Counted from the first letter of the stretch, positions 35,041 to 44,417 are shown. The stretch: DNA of 64,000 bases from Bradyrhizobium rifense (GCF_008123425.1 NZ_VSSS01000080.1:1-64000); one strand, 5' to 3'. Notes: generated from the letters alone by a model not told the origin. Numbers and translations are program-made.

Positions 35041-36114
35041 ATGAAATGGGGAGACAACGCCCGAGATTTTGATGCCGCACTGGCGGTGTGGCCGTACTAT
35101 CGCCCACTGTTCGACAACTGGCTGATGCAGGAACTGGTGGAGCACGGTGACAAGGCTCCGGTCTGGCGTGACCGCAGGGTGCCGACCGACAATGGACGCG
35201 TGCGCGGCGACGTCTATCCGGATCGCGAGACCGCACTATCCGCTGCCGCCACGCTCAATCAGACGCTCCACGACGCGCTCGCAGCGCGCGAGATGGATTC
35301 CGTGAGGAAACTTTCGCTCCAGCTTAAGGTCGCGAAGAACCTGCAATCCGAAGAGCGCCTTCGCGACGAAGAGGAGCTTATGCTCGCCGAGGCACGCCGC
35401 CGGCACGCCAATGATCCGCGACCAGACCCTTCCGCAATCGTGCTGCCTGCGGAGTCGGCTCCTTTCCGTCAGCAATTGAGCGAACAGCTTTCCGACATGC
35501 CCTATCTGACGGTCGTGATCGTGACGGTCCGGGAGACGAATCGCAGCTGGCACCGTTCCATTCTTTACCTCTCGCACGACAATAAATGGTCCAAGCCTTA
35601 CATCGCCGGTGAGCGATCCGCGGCAAAGGCCATGCGAGCACGAATCGCCAACGGCTTCGGCTACGGCGCCGACGACCATTGGGGAAAGACCAAGGCCAAG
35701 ATTCGTCAGATCTTGTTGCCCCGCGCCAACCTGCTGCTGCAACTCGCAAGCGTGCAGCGTATGCTGGCGGAAGCGTTGGCCAATGGTCAAAAGGTGCTGG
35801 TCTCGAACGGCATCGTCTTCTGGTACGAAGAAGATGGCGGCATCGGTTGGCAGGTCAAACAGACCACGTCCACTAAAGAGTCCGAGGGAAGCACCTTGTG
35901 GAAGGAAGGCACAATCCGCTCGATCAACCACGGGCGATTGGTCATTTTGCCTTATATCAAGGAAAGCGGCGAGCAGGTGCGCGGGCACACCAGGAACGGA
36001 CCGAATGACGGCAGAGCCAAACCACGGCACCCCGATCACTACGTCGATATTCCGTTTGCGCAACTCGACGGTGACCTCATGATCGGTCTCTTCGGCGAAT
36101 TGCCCTACGAATAG
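35041..36114 (+). CDS. Uncharacterised protein downstream of IetAS-like pair
   Basis: 357 aa, family not recognised. The N-terminal half is helical and charged (EMDSVRKLSLQLKVAKNLQSEERLRDEEELMLAEARRRHA split in my reading by one turn). The C-terminal half contains beta-rich stretches (GQKVLVSNGIVFWYEEDGGIGWQVKQTT). A short open frame ending in LKLIDLEGMR stops with TGA overlapping this ATG (35038-35043), perhaps the tail of another small gene. It lies 165 bp after ietS on the same strand; whether it is part of that system is unknown. Confidence 0.55.
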   Translation: MKWGDNARDFDAALAVWPYYRPLFDNWLMQELVEHGDKAPVWRDRRVPTDNGRVRGDVYPDRETALSAAATLNQTLHDALAAREMDSVRKLSLQLKVAKNLQSEERLRDEEELMLAEARRRHANDPRPDPSAIVLPAESAPFRQQLSEQLSDMPYLTVVIVTVRETNRSWHRSILYLSHDNKWSKPYIAGERSAAKAMRARIANGFGYGADDHWGKTKAKIRQILLPRANLLLQLASVQRMLAEALANGQKVLVSNGIVFWYEEDGGIGWQVKQTTSTKESEGSTLWKEGTIRSINHGRLVILPYIKESGEQVRGHTRNGPNDGRAKPRHPDHYVDIPFAQLDGDLMIGLFGELPYE

Positions 36115-36345
36115 CTTGGATCGCCGCGCTAGCATCACTATATAGCAGGCGCGCGCATGCTCGCGGTGGAGGCCCGTAGAACCGCCCCATCTCGACTGGC
36201 TCCTTGCTAAGCCTGGCGCGAGGGATCGTCACCTTATGGCCGCGACAACGTTCCGGCGTGGCCGGCAACGGCTTGCGCAGTGAGCGCAACCGAGTAGAGC
36301 CCGGCTGGCTACAAAGCTGACGCATCCTGTGCTAAGGAGATATCC

Positions 36346-36891
36346 ATGAAAACCCAGACAATCAGCTGCCGCTTTATTGGTGACTTCAAGGTCGGCGACA
36401 ACATGGTCTACAACGCCGGCCTACTCTGCAAGCTCGCGGAGTCGGGCAGCACGTTCAACAAGCTGATGCTCTTGCAGGCGGGTGCAATTGCCGAAGCGGC
36501 GCTCTGGGAGATCATTTACCGTGCACAGAATTTCAACCGCGAGGGTGTGCCGAACATTTCCGAGGAGGACCGAGCGGAAATCGAGGGTAAGAAGGTCGAA
36601 CGCTTCAAGGCGATCATCGACGTGATGAAGAAATACAAGATTCTCGATAAGGCCGGTGCCGACATCTACGACGAGTTGGATAAATTGCGTGAGTACCGCA
36701 ACAAAGTGCATATCCAGCTCGATGTGAAGCTGGAGGGTGTGCCGCGCGACGAGGACAAGGCCTTTACCGATCCGGTGCGTGACTGGGCGCTGAGGCTCAA
36801 TGTGAGGGTACTCAAGTTCCTGACCGAAAACTTTGCGCGCCCCGCAGATCTGGCGCAGTTCGCGCATAGCATAACAGTGCCCAGCCCCTGA
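36346..36891 (+). CDS. HEPN-like helical protein
   Basis: 181 aa with AAGGAGATATCC before the ATG, an excellent ribosome site. It is all-helical, and DKLREYRNKVHIQLD near 120 has the YRN-x-VH motif common to HEPN/AbiU2-like and similar helical proteins. Such proteins occur as RNases or antitoxin partners near defence genes. No partner is adjacent on this strand except the uncharacterised gene 230 bp upstream. A non-catalytic role is equally possible. Confidence 0.5.
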   Translation: MKTQTISCRFIGDFKVGDNMVYNAGLLCKLAESGSTFNKLMLLQAGAIAEAALWEIIYRAQNFNREGVPNISEEDRAEIEGKKVERFKAIIDVMKKYKILDKAGADIYDELDKLREYRNKVHIQLDVKLEGVPRDEDKAFTDPVRDWALRLNVRVLKFLTENFARPADLAQFAHSITVPSP

Positions 36892-37020
36892 CTTGCGGGG
36901 TCAGGCACCCGCTTAGGTCCGGATCAGATCGCGGCGGACATTCTCAAGGCATGCATGTCGTCGACGTGGATGATCTTACGCTGGCGCGACGGGCCGTCCT
37001 CTGATCGTCGTCTTCGTCGG

Positions 37021-37746
37021 TCACGCCGCCGGCCCGGCCGGATCTTCCTTGACGCCGCGGGCAACGATCCGGAGCGACCCTTCCGGAAGCGGCCGTTGCA
37101 GCTCGAGGGCCTCGTCCAGAGGGGCCGTCATCCAGGTCTCGACTTCGTCCGGCGTCGTCAGGATTACGGGCATCGCCTTGGGGTGGATGGCACCAACGTC
37201 GGCATTCGGCTCTGTCGTGAGGAACGCGTAGAGGTCGTTAGTCGTCTCGCCTTCCTTGACCTTCCGAACAGACGTCCAGTTGGTCCAGATGCCGGCGAAG
37301 CAGGCGAGGGGACGGGTCTCATCGAGCGCGAACCAGATATCACCGCCCTCGGCCTTGTTGAACTCGCTGAACGAGTTGAACGGCACCACGCAGCGGTTTC
37401 CGGTCCCCAGCCATCGCGTCCAGTGCTTGCTCTTCACGTTGCGGATGTTTGTCGTGCCGCCGTCCGGCTCCATCCGCAGAAGTTCCTTGAAGTCGACGGG
37501 CTTGCCCTTGGCCTGCAGTTTTTCGGCCCGCTTCTTGGTGGCGTCCATCAGTGCCTTCGACGACGATGGCATCCCCCAGCGCGCAGTGACGAGCTCGCGA
37601 CCTTCGGCTCCGTTGCGAACGATCGGCGCCTTGTAATCCGGAAACACCCCCGGCATCGGCGCCAGATTGCCAACGTATCGGTTCACGACGCGAAACAGCG
37701 CGATGATCGCGGCCTGGTTTGTCGTGATCGAATAGAGGTTGCAGAT
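37021..37746 (-). CDS. SRAP (YedK/HMCES) protein whose expected ATG reads ATC
   Basis: SOS-response-associated protein that crosslinks to abasic sites in single-stranded DNA. The minus strand reads ICNLYSITTNQAAIIALFRVVNRYVGNLAPMPG, matching the family's MCNLYS N-terminus, but the initiator is ATC at 37746-37744. Cys2, the catalytic nucleophile, is exposed only after removal of the initiator Met. Later motifs are intact: RCVVPFNSFSEFN, CFAGIWTNW and AIHPKAMPVIL. Either ATC serves as a rare start, or translation starts at the GTG at 37686 without the catalytic Cys, leaving the protein inactive. Confidence 0.8.
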   Translation of the reverse strand: MCNLYSITTNQAAIIALFRVVNRYVGNLAPMPGVFPDYKAPIVRNGAEGRELVTARWGMPSSSKALMDATKKRAEKLQAKGKPVDFKELLRMEPDGGTTNIRNVKSKHWTRWLGTGNRCVVPFNSFSEFNKAEGGDIWFALDETRPLACFAGIWTNWTSVRKVKEGETTNDLYAFLTTEPNADVGAIHPKAMPVILTTPDEVETWMTAPLDEALELQRPLPEGSLRIVARGVKEDPAGPAA

Positions 37747-38017
37747 GTGGACGGCCCCCCACTTGTCAGGATTGTAGCAGACTTTTGGCCAGATCGCTTG
37801 CTATCAGATGTCCGGCCTGTTTGCGCGGGCAAAGCCCGCTGGCCGAGATGGTGTTCGCTACGCACGCTCCAAGCACATGGGCGACATTCTTGGTGCCAGT
37901 GTAATCTTCGGAAGCTCGCGCGTATCGACCGATCGGTCCTTCCATCTACTGCGTCCTGCAAGTTCGTGGGCACGTGGGCAATCCGCCGAGCAATCTTGCT
38001 CGCGGGCCGATTTCAGA

Positions 38018-39046
38018 TCAAGTCGGCATGGTGGCTACCGGCTGCTTGTACACGCCGCCCGATATCATCAAGCGCCAAGCGATCCGGGCAAACTTGTTGG
38101 CCAAGGCCACCGCGACCAACTTTGGAGGCTTTCGCTCCAGCAGCGAAGCGAGCCATGGTGTGGGCTTATGACGGCCCTTTCGGACATGCCTCAGCAGTGC
38201 GGTCGCACCGACGATCAACGTCGATCGCAGTATAGAATCTCCGGCCTTTGTGATGCCGCCGAGCCTTTGCCGGCCGCCAGTTGAATGATCCTTGGGTGTC
38301 AGCCCGAGCCATGCCGCAAAGTCGCGACCCGATCTGAACGTCTCGGGCGGCGGCGCCTTCATGCTGAGCATCGACGACCCAATCGGACCGACGCCAGGAA
38401 TTGTCGCAATACGCCTGCTGATGTCATCCTCGCGATGCCACTTCAGCAGCTTGGCCTCGATCTTCGCCAGGCGAGCTTGGACCGCGGCATACTCGTCCGC
38501 CTGAAGGCGGAAGAGATCCCGCGCCATTTCCGGCAGGCTATCGTCTTCGAGCACACGTTTGATGAGTGCCGCGACGTTCTGCCGGCCGGCGGGGCCGACG
38601 ATACCAAACTCAGCGGCATAGCTCCTGAAAGCATTGGAGAGCTGCGACTTCACGCTGACCAGACGTTCCCGCACAGTCATCAACATGCAAGCCGCTTGCC
38701 GTTCCTTCGACTTCACCGGTACGAATCGCATGCTGGGCCGGGTGACCGCCTCGCACAGTGCCTCGGCGTCGGCCGCGTCGTTCTTGCCGCGCTTCACGTA
38801 GGCCTTCACGTATTGAGGAGGAATTAGCTTTACCTCGTGCCCGAACGATTGGAGCAGGCGCCCCCAATGGTGCGAGCTGCCGCAAGACTCTATGGCGACG
38901 AGAACCGGCGGAAGCCGCTCGAAGTAGCGGATCATCTCGGCTCGCCGAAATTGGCGCCGGACAACCACTACCTCATTCTCATCAACACCGTGAAGCTGGA
39001 ACACCGACTTCGAGGTATCCATGCCGATACGAACGGGAACATTCAT
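38018..39046 (-). CDS. IS110-family transposase
   Basis: 342 aa, complete. N-terminal DEDD RuvC-like domain (MDTSKSVFQLHGV, LVAIESCGSSHHWGRLL, VKRGKNDAADAEALCEA) and C-terminal Tnp_20 domain with IPGVGPIGSSML and DFAAWLGLTPKDHSTGGRQRLGGITKAGD. IS110 elements insert without typical inverted repeats, using a bridge RNA made from a non-coding end. I cannot fix the element ends; the non-coding flank on either side (to about 37760 and 39129) would hold the bridge RNA. It lies upstream of the SRAP gene with its damaged start. Confidence 0.9.
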   Translation of the reverse strand: MNVPVRIGMDTSKSVFQLHGVDENEVVVVRRQFRRAEMIRYFERLPPVLVAIESCGSSHHWGRLLQSFGHEVKLIPPQYVKAYVKRGKNDAADAEALCEAVTRPSMRFVPVKSKERQAACMLMTVRERLVSVKSQLSNAFRSYAAEFGIVGPAGRQNVAALIKRVLEDDSLPEMARDLFRLQADEYAAVQARLAKIEAKLLKWHREDDISRRIATIPGVGPIGSSMLSMKAPPPETFRSGRDFAAWLGLTPKDHSTGGRQRLGGITKAGDSILRSTLIVGATALLRHVRKGRHKPTPWLASLLERKPPKLVAVALANKFARIAWRLMISGGVYKQPVATMPT

Positions 39047-39129
39047 TGGGACTTTCCTCTCATCTCTCTGTGACGCCTAGAGCGCCATAAAAACGTGGGG
39101 ATGAGAGGCCGTCCACACCAGCACATCGG

Positions 39130-39579
39130 TCAGGCTTCGGTTCGAGGGTGGCGAGGCTGCCAAGCTAGTTGTAGCAGAGTCGCGGATGGATGCCGGCCCG
39201 CCTTGGCGCATTTGCGGCAGCGCAGCCGGCTGGCGAGATCGTGCACGAAGGTGGTCGGCGGGTGCTTCATTGCCGCGAGGTCGACGTCGCTCGGGGTCTT
39301 GCAGCGCGCGCACCTGATCTCCAGCCAGGAGAAGCCTCCATTCACGGCCTGGTCGATGGTGGGCGACGGATCGATCGGTTCGCCGTCTGACCACATCCGC
39401 TCGTTCCAGCTTTCGCAAAGCAGCCGGTCAGCTTGCTGGATCATCGCCTCGCCCTTGGCCCGCATCTCCGCCGATTGGGCGGCCAGGATGTTGGCCATCG
39501 CGCGTGACTTGCCGAGCTCTTTCGCCAGGGCCTTGCGGTCGCCGCCCGACAGGGGCGTTGGGTGATACTTCGGGGCCAT
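39130..39579 (-). CDS. Uncharacterised protein with Cys-pair zinc-ribbon-like motif
   Basis: 149 aa from the ATG at 39579. The C-terminal half holds WLEIRCARCKTPSDVDLAAM and later RLRCRKCAKAG, two CxxC pairs spaced like a zinc ribbon. Rhizobial genomes carry many close relatives with no assigned function. The next gene upstream on the same strand is a second Cys-pair protein (39627-40022), and the two are probably co-transcribed, diverging from the ku gene. Confidence 0.65.
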   Translation of the reverse strand: MAPKYHPTPLSGGDRKALAKELGKSRAMANILAAQSAEMRAKGEAMIQQADRLLCESWNERMWSDGEPIDPSPTIDQAVNGGFSWLEIRCARCKTPSDVDLAAMKHPPTTFVHDLASRLRCRKCAKAGRHPSATLLQLAWQPRHPRTEA

Positions 39580-39626
39580 CCGGACATCCAGGCGCAAAGA
39601 GATCGGATCGGCGATATGGAAGCGGG

Positions 39627-40022
39627 CTACGGCGTCTCGAACGCCGGCCAGCACCCGTCTTCTTCATGCCTGCCGGTGCGCTGCTGGCAGGTGTTGTCGA
39701 GCAGCCGCTGCGCGACGTCCTTCCAGATCGCGTTGCCGCCATACAATCGGACTGCATCGGCGGTCTGGATTTCCACGGTCCGCTCGCAGCGGCGGCAGGA
39801 GATGCGCAGGACGTGGCGCTGAATTTCCGAAAGATGCCGCTGCCGCATCTGGGCTCCGGTCGCCTCGGCGCGCGGGTCTTTGAGGACCGATTCCCAGTAT
39901 TCGGCCGGGAGCGGCGCATCTGGAGCCGCAGCGCGCGGAGCCGGCCTGCCGACGGCTTGAGCGGCCAGTTTTTCCATCTGCTTCGGGGTCGGCATGCGCC
40001 AGCTCGCGGGTCGATCGATCAT
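39627..40022 (-). CDS. Uncharacterised protein with CxxC motif
   Basis: 131 aa from the ATG at 40022 (another at 39995). The core VLRISCRRCERTVEIQTADAVRLYG and NTCQQRTGRHEEDGCWPAFE hold Cys residues suited to metal binding. Homologues occur widely in Bradyrhizobium without known function. It precedes the other Cys-pair gene and is divergent from ku. Confidence 0.6.
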   Translation of the reverse strand: MIDRPASWRMPTPKQMEKLAAQAVGRPAPRAAAPDAPLPAEYWESVLKDPRAEATGAQMRQRHLSEIQRHVLRISCRRCERTVEIQTADAVRLYGGNAIWKDVAQRLLDNTCQQRTGRHEEDGCWPAFETP

Positions 40023-40167
40023 TTTCGAATTAGAACACAAAGGGAACAAAAGTCGAGTCCGCTCCGGCCCGTGCCGAGAAAAAATCATCATGGTGGAAGG
40101 GGCGCGATGTCGGAACCAAGCTGGGTGGATCGTCTTGAATCCGGCATCAGTATCGGAGTTCCCCGCC

Positions 40168-41100
40168 ATGGCCCCTCGCGCTAACTGGAAAGGCTTCCTG
40201 CGCCTTTCGCTCGTCACCTGTCCGGTAGCGCTCTATCCGGCCACATCGGAATCCGAAAAAGTCTCGTTCAACCAGCTCAATAGGAAGACCGGCCATCGCA
40301 TCAAATACGCCAAGGTGGATGCCGACACCGGCGAGGAGGTCGACAACGAAGACATCGTCAAAGGCTACAAGGTCGATACCGACACATTCATCGAGGTGAC
40401 CAAGGAGGAGCTCGAGAACGTCGCGCTGGAATCCACGCGAACCATCGAGATCGACGAATTCGTCGACCGCAGCGAGATCGATCCGCGATATCTCATCCGT
40501 CCTTATTATCTGCGCCCTGACGGCAAAGTTGGGCACGATGCCTTCGCGGTCATTCGCGAAACGATCCGCGAGATGAACAAGGTCGCGATCGGTCGGGTGG
40601 TGCTGACCAATCGCGAACACATCATCGCGCTCGAGCCGCTCGACAAGGGGCTGATGGGGACGCTGCTGCGTTATCCCTACGAAGTCCGTTCCGCGGATGA
40701 GTATTTCGACGACATCCAGGACGTCAAAGTCACCAAGGACATGCTCGATCTCGCCAGGCACATCGTCAATCAGAAGGCGGGACACTTCGACCCGGACAAG
40801 TTCGAAGACCAGTACGAAACCGCCCTCATCGATCTCATCAACCAGAAGCGCGCCGGTAAACCCATCACTGCGAAAGCGCGTCCCCGCGGTGAGAACGTCG
40901 TGGACCTGATGGATGCGCTGCGCAAGAGCATCGGAAGAGACGCGTCGGCAGCGACAGAGGTGCAGAAGAAGCCGGCCAAGAAGGCGCGCAAGGCGGCGGC
41001 CGGGCAGAAGGAAATGCTGATGCCGATTGCCGGCAAGAAGCCCGCCAAGGAGGGCGTGGCGAAGAAGCCGGCGGCCAAACCGCAGCGGAAGTCGGCCTAG
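40168..41100 (+). CDS. ku: Ku, non-homologous end-joining protein
   Basis: 310 aa from the ATG at 40168. A typical bacterial Ku: KGFLRLSLVTCPVALYPAT at the start, GYKVDTDTFIEVTKEELENVALESTRTIEIDEF, and the ring-forming core, then a Lys/Ala-rich C-terminal tail (KKPAKKARKAAAGQK) that helps bind DNA and recruit ligase. Ku homodimers thread onto double-strand ends and recruit LigD. Two ligase-only LigD-type genes lie at 43327 and 50459 on the other strand. Confidence 0.9.
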   Translation: MAPRANWKGFLRLSLVTCPVALYPATSESEKVSFNQLNRKTGHRIKYAKVDADTGEEVDNEDIVKGYKVDTDTFIEVTKEELENVALESTRTIEIDEFVDRSEIDPRYLIRPYYLRPDGKVGHDAFAVIRETIREMNKVAIGRVVLTNREHIIALEPLDKGLMGTLLRYPYEVRSADEYFDDIQDVKVTKDMLDLARHIVNQKAGHFDPDKFEDQYETALIDLINQKRAGKPITAKARPRGENVVDLMDALRKSIGRDASAATEVQKKPAKKARKAAAGQKEMLMPIAGKKPAKEGVAKKPAAKPQRKSA

Positions 41101-41164
41101 CGTGTCGTTAAGCATCCAGTGACCCCAGACGGCCGTTACTTCGTCGTCCGCGGCAGGGAGCGAT

Positions 41165-41668
41165 ATGGCTGCGCTGAAAAAGCCTTCCAGGAGATCAATG
41201 TTGAGTGCGGGCATTCTCGCCTACCGCAAGGGCGCTCGCGGGCTCGAGGTTCTGCTCGTTCATCCCGGCGGTCCGTTCTGGCGCAAGAAGGATGATGGCG
41301 CTTGGTCCATTCCCAAGGGCGAAATCGATGCCGCGGATGCTCCGGAGCAGGTCGCCCGGCGCGAGTTTGCCGAAGAACTCGGCCCGGGTGCTTCGATTGG
41401 TCCACTCCGGACGCTGGGGGAGATTCGACAGCGAGGAGGGAAGCGCGTTATCGCATTCGCCGGCGAGGGCCATTTTGAACCGGCGGCGCTGACCAGCAAT
41501 TCCTTCGATATCGAATGGCCGCCCCGAAGCGGTCGACGGCAGAGCTTTCCCGAAGTCGACCGCGCGGAATGGTTTGATATCGAGTTCGCACGGACCAAGA
41601 TGCTGTCTGCTCAGGTAGAACTTCTCGATCGTCTTTTGGCGAGCGCGGCGGAGAGCGACGGGAAATGA
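41165..41668 (+). CDS. Nudix hydrolase
   Basis: 167 aa. The Nudix box is recognisable as GEIDAADAPEQVARREFAEELG, with the metal-binding REx2EE part intact, preceded by GAWSIPKGE. Nudix enzymes hydrolyse nucleoside diphosphates linked to other groups; this one resembles the DUF1811/NUDIX group often found near NHEJ genes. It follows ku by 64 bp and overlaps the phosphoesterase gene by four bases. Confidence 0.85.
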   Translation: MAALKKPSRRSMLSAGILAYRKGARGLEVLLVHPGGPFWRKKDDGAWSIPKGEIDAADAPEQVARREFAEELGPGASIGPLRTLGEIRQRGGKRVIAFAGEGHFEPAALTSNSFDIEWPPRSGRRQSFPEVDRAEWFDIEFARTKMLSAQVELLDRLLASAAESDGK

Positions 41669-42129
41669 CGTTCAGGATCGGAATCATTTCGGACACGCAC
41701 GGCCTGTTGAGGCCCGAGGCGGAACGAGGCCTGACGGGTGTCGATCACATCATCCATGCCGGCGACATTGGGAGGCCCGAGATCGTCGACGCGCTTCGCC
41801 GGATCGCGCCCGTCACCGCCATCCGTGGAAACGTGGACAGTGGCGGGTGGGCCCGTGAATATCCCGACACGAAACTCTTGCGCTTGGCGGGAAAGTCGAT
41901 CTACGTCTTGCACGACTTGAAGACCGTGCAGGCCGATCTTGGTGCCGGCATCGATGTCATCGTCTCCGGGCATTCACACATGCCGAAGATCGACACGGTC
42001 GGTGGCGTTCTCTACCTGAATCCTGGGAGCGCGGGACCGCGGCGCTTCAAGCTGCCGATCACGCTTGCGACGCTCGAAGTCACGTCTGAGGGCATGCGAC
42101 CGGAAATCCACGACCTCGGAGGGGACTGA
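41665..42129 (+). CDS. YfcE-type metallophosphoesterase
   Basis: 154 aa. All calcineurin-like motifs are seen: GIISDTHG at the N-terminus, HAGDIG, AIRGNVD and SGHSHMPK, followed by NPGSAGPRR. Such small phosphodiesterases act on cyclic or other phosphodiesters. Four-base overlap with the Nudix gene indicates one transcription unit with it and probably with ku. Confidence 0.85.
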   Translation: MTFRIGIISDTHGLLRPEAERGLTGVDHIIHAGDIGRPEIVDALRRIAPVTAIRGNVDSGGWAREYPDTKLLRLAGKSIYVLHDLKTVQADLGAGIDVIVSGHSHMPKIDTVGGVLYLNPGSAGPRRFKLPITLATLEVTSEGMRPEIHDLGGD

Positions 42130-42355
42130 ACATACGACCGCGGAGGGAATTCACAGCGGAGGAAGAGACAGGTGAGGGCGGTCGCGAAGGATCGCGCGGA
42201 TGGAGGCGCCTGGTGATATTTCGCCTCCTTCGGATACGACCGCCATGACGCCGGCTCGGAAGGGCGGATGTCGTACTTCTTGAATTCCGCTGGCGCCATT
42301 GCGGCGGCTTCATCGTGATCGCTACCGAAGCCAAGGTCGCCGCGAACAAGAAAGG

Positions 42356-42589
42356 CTAAAACGACGCCGGGATGGGGGTTCGGTGAACCGTCGCCAACGT
42401 CGTCACTTTCCGCTCCTCAGGAAACCGCTCCAGCGTCATCAACGCCAGCTCAACGAGGCGAGGCAGCGGCTCGGTCGATTTCTCCCAGGTGATGATGGTC
42501 TGACGCGATTTGACGCCCAGCGCCATCCGCAACGTGTCCTGGGTGAATCGGTTACGGCTGCGCCATTCCGGGAGCTCAGTGCCGAGCAT
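42356..42589 (-). CDS. XRE-type helix-turn-helix regulator
   Basis: 77 aa from the ATG at 42589, which overlaps the preceding gene's end by 14 bases. Residues 10-40 form the HTH: RNRFTQDTLRMALGVKSRQTIITWEK. The rest is a short helical tail. It is the second gene of a two-gene unit, like many toxin-antitoxin or small regulatory pairs, though the partner is not a known toxin. The interval 42130-42355 has no supported gene. Confidence 0.65.
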   Translation of the reverse strand: MLGTELPEWRSRNRFTQDTLRMALGVKSRQTIITWEKSTEPLPRLVELALMTLERFPEERKVTTLATVHRTPIPASF

Positions 42590-42764
42590 CGGTCGGCTCC
42601 ACCGTCGTGACGGTTTCCTCGGCGGCGACATGGCCGCTCCACCAATTCAGCTTGACCTTACGAGTGCGCACGACCAGGCGGTGCAGGCCGCTGGCCATCG
42701 CCTTGCGAATGACGTCCAATGTTTGGACGTCAATTTTTTGGACATTTTTTGGTGATTCGCTCAT
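42576..42764 (-). CDS. Uncharacterised small protein upstream of the HTH gene
   Basis: 62 aa. KIDVQTLDVIRKAMASGLHRLVVRTRKVKLNWWSGHV reads as a compact alpha/beta unit. Homologues occur in rhizobia without function. Translationally coupled to the HTH gene by overlap, so it may be its partner. Confidence 0.5.
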   Translation of the reverse strand: MSESPKNVQKIDVQTLDVIRKAMASGLHRLVVRTRKVKLNWWSGHVAAEETVTTVEPTDARH

Positions 42765-42831
42765 CGATACCTCTGAAACTACAGATAAAAAGGGATTTCG
42801 GCACCATCACCATACGGGCAGATGGTTAAAT

Positions 42832-42996
42832 TCAACTTAAACGCCGAGAACTTAATTTCTTGCGAACATCCGGCTTCAGCCGCTTGCCTGACACGTAGGC
42901 AGCAGCAAGCTCGCCCGCGACCAAAAGGACGAGCGCTCCGAAGGTGTAGGCATCATGAATGGTGTAAATAATTGCAGCCCAGCCGATGGTCTTCAT
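42832..42996 (-). CDS. Short membrane protein
   Basis: 54 aa read directly from the minus strand: MKTIGWAAIIYTIHDAYTF, then GALVLLVAGELAAAYVSG, ending in a Lys/Arg-rich tail (KRLKPDVRKKLSSRRLS). One or two hydrophobic helices with a positive cytoplasmic end. The ribosome site is weak. No further gene is seen in 42997-43326. Confidence 0.45.
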   Translation of the reverse strand: MKTIGWAAIIYTIHDAYTFGALVLLVAGELAAAYVSGKRLKPDVRKKLSSRRLS

Positions 42997-43326
42997 AGGA
43001 CAATCCCCACGTGCCCAGGCTTTCGCCGAGGCGAGTTACGTGTTGGGATCATCCCTGCGCAATCGAGGCCCATTGCGCGTGATGCACAGCGTGCGCACCA
43101 GGAAGATCATTCTAGAGCCGGCGGCGTGCCGGTAGCCGTTGCTGGGATCGCTAGTCCCTATTCTCCCCGTATTACGATCCGAGGTGCGAGCAATCGTCGC
43201 CACCGGGCTGTGGGTCTGACTATGCTCTGATGCGGACTTCTGTGTCCGCCCGATTAATGGCGGATTCGCGGCGGCTCACGCGACGCCGGTTCAATTCCGT
43301 TCGCCGGTTGGGCACGAAGGGAAGCG

Positions 43327-44274
43327 CTATTTTCGAGAACGTTCTCGTTCGCGCACGACATCCTTCGCCCGCTTGTCGGACCTGAGCCCGAGGTAGACGG
43401 GCTGGCGCAGTTCGCCCTTGCTCGTCCATTCCGCAAATTTGACCTCGGCGACCAACGAGGGCCTGACCCAGGTCGTCGCGGCCTCATCCTTCACTTTGGC
43501 AGGGAATGGTGATTTTGAGGCCGTCAGCTTCATGAGCTTGGCATGGAGGTCTTCCAGGACCTTGTGGCTGAAGCCAGTGCCGACATGACCGATGTAGCGC
43601 CAAGCGTCATCTTCGCGCACGGCGAGGACCAGGGCGCCGAAGAACGGCCTGGTGCGCCTGGGCGCCGTGAAGCCGGCGATCACCACTTCCTGTCGCTTTG
43701 CCGTCTTGATCTTCAGCCAATCCGCCGTCCGACTTCCGGACGCATACGCGCTGTCGGCGCGCTTCGCCATGATGCCTTCGAGGCCCTTCCGCTCGGCCTC
43801 GGCGAAGAATTTCGTGCCGTTCCCTTTACGGTGAGCGCTAAAGGCGATCAGCTTGTCGCGCGGCAGAATTGCCTTCAGCCGCTTCTTGCGCTCGAGGAGA
43901 GGCTGCTTGCGCAAGACCACTGCATTCTCAAACATGAGATCGAAGACGCAATACTTGAGCTTCGCTTCATGGCGCAGTGCGTTTTGGAGCAGCTGGAAAT
44001 GTGAGACGCCGTCCCTTCCGATCGCGACGAGCTCGCCATCGATCACGGCATCGCCCTTCACGCCCTCCAACGCTTTGGCGACCTCGATATAGCTGCGGCT
44101 GATGATCTTGCCGTTGCGGCTGTAGAGCGCAACCTTGCCCCGCCGGATTTCCGCGATCATCCGGAAGCCGTCGTATTTGTCCTCGAAAACCCAGCCGGGG
44201 TCGTCGAACGGCGCGTCGGTGAGCGTAGCGAGCATCGGCTGCAGGCGCTTGGGCAGGGTCGACGTCCGGCTCAT
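43327..44274 (-). CDS. ATP-dependent DNA ligase, LigD ligase domain only (copy 1)
   Basis: 315 aa. Adenylation lysine in EDKYDGFRM (K33), the nucleotidyltransferase motifs DGELVAIG, VFDLMF, EGIMAKRADS and DWLKIKT, then the OB-fold with GFTAPRRTRPFFGALVLA. It corresponds to the central ligase domain of LigD without polymerase or phosphoesterase domains. Together with Ku it would seal double-strand breaks; missing end-processing domains must come from elsewhere. Confidence 0.88.
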   Translation of the reverse strand: MSRTSTLPKRLQPMLATLTDAPFDDPGWVFEDKYDGFRMIAEIRRGKVALYSRNGKIISRSYIEVAKALEGVKGDAVIDGELVAIGRDGVSHFQLLQNALRHEAKLKYCVFDLMFENAVVLRKQPLLERKKRLKAILPRDKLIAFSAHRKGNGTKFFAEAERKGLEGIMAKRADSAYASGSRTADWLKIKTAKRQEVVIAGFTAPRRTRPFFGALVLAVREDDAWRYIGHVGTGFSHKVLEDLHAKLMKLTASKSPFPAKVKDEAATTWVRPSLVAEVKFAEWTSKGELRQPVYLGLRSDKRAKDVVRERERSRK

Positions 44275-44417
44275 TCGAGGCCAATCCTTCAGAGCGCGTT
44301 GCGAAATGCATGGACGTCCTTCAAGGATGAGGGAACGCTTCGAGGCCTTGTCGTGTTCCGCGGGCGCCGTGGCGTGCGCGACGTTGACGATCGATCGGGG
44401 AAGGGCGGATCAAACCG

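Noticed and set aside
37800..38017. Candidate gene between SRAP and the IS110 transposase
   Set aside because: Frames on both strands lack start signals and protein-like composition; more likely the IS110 end region.
40147..41214. 355-codon minus-strand frame
   Set aside because: Antisense to ku, which has all family features.
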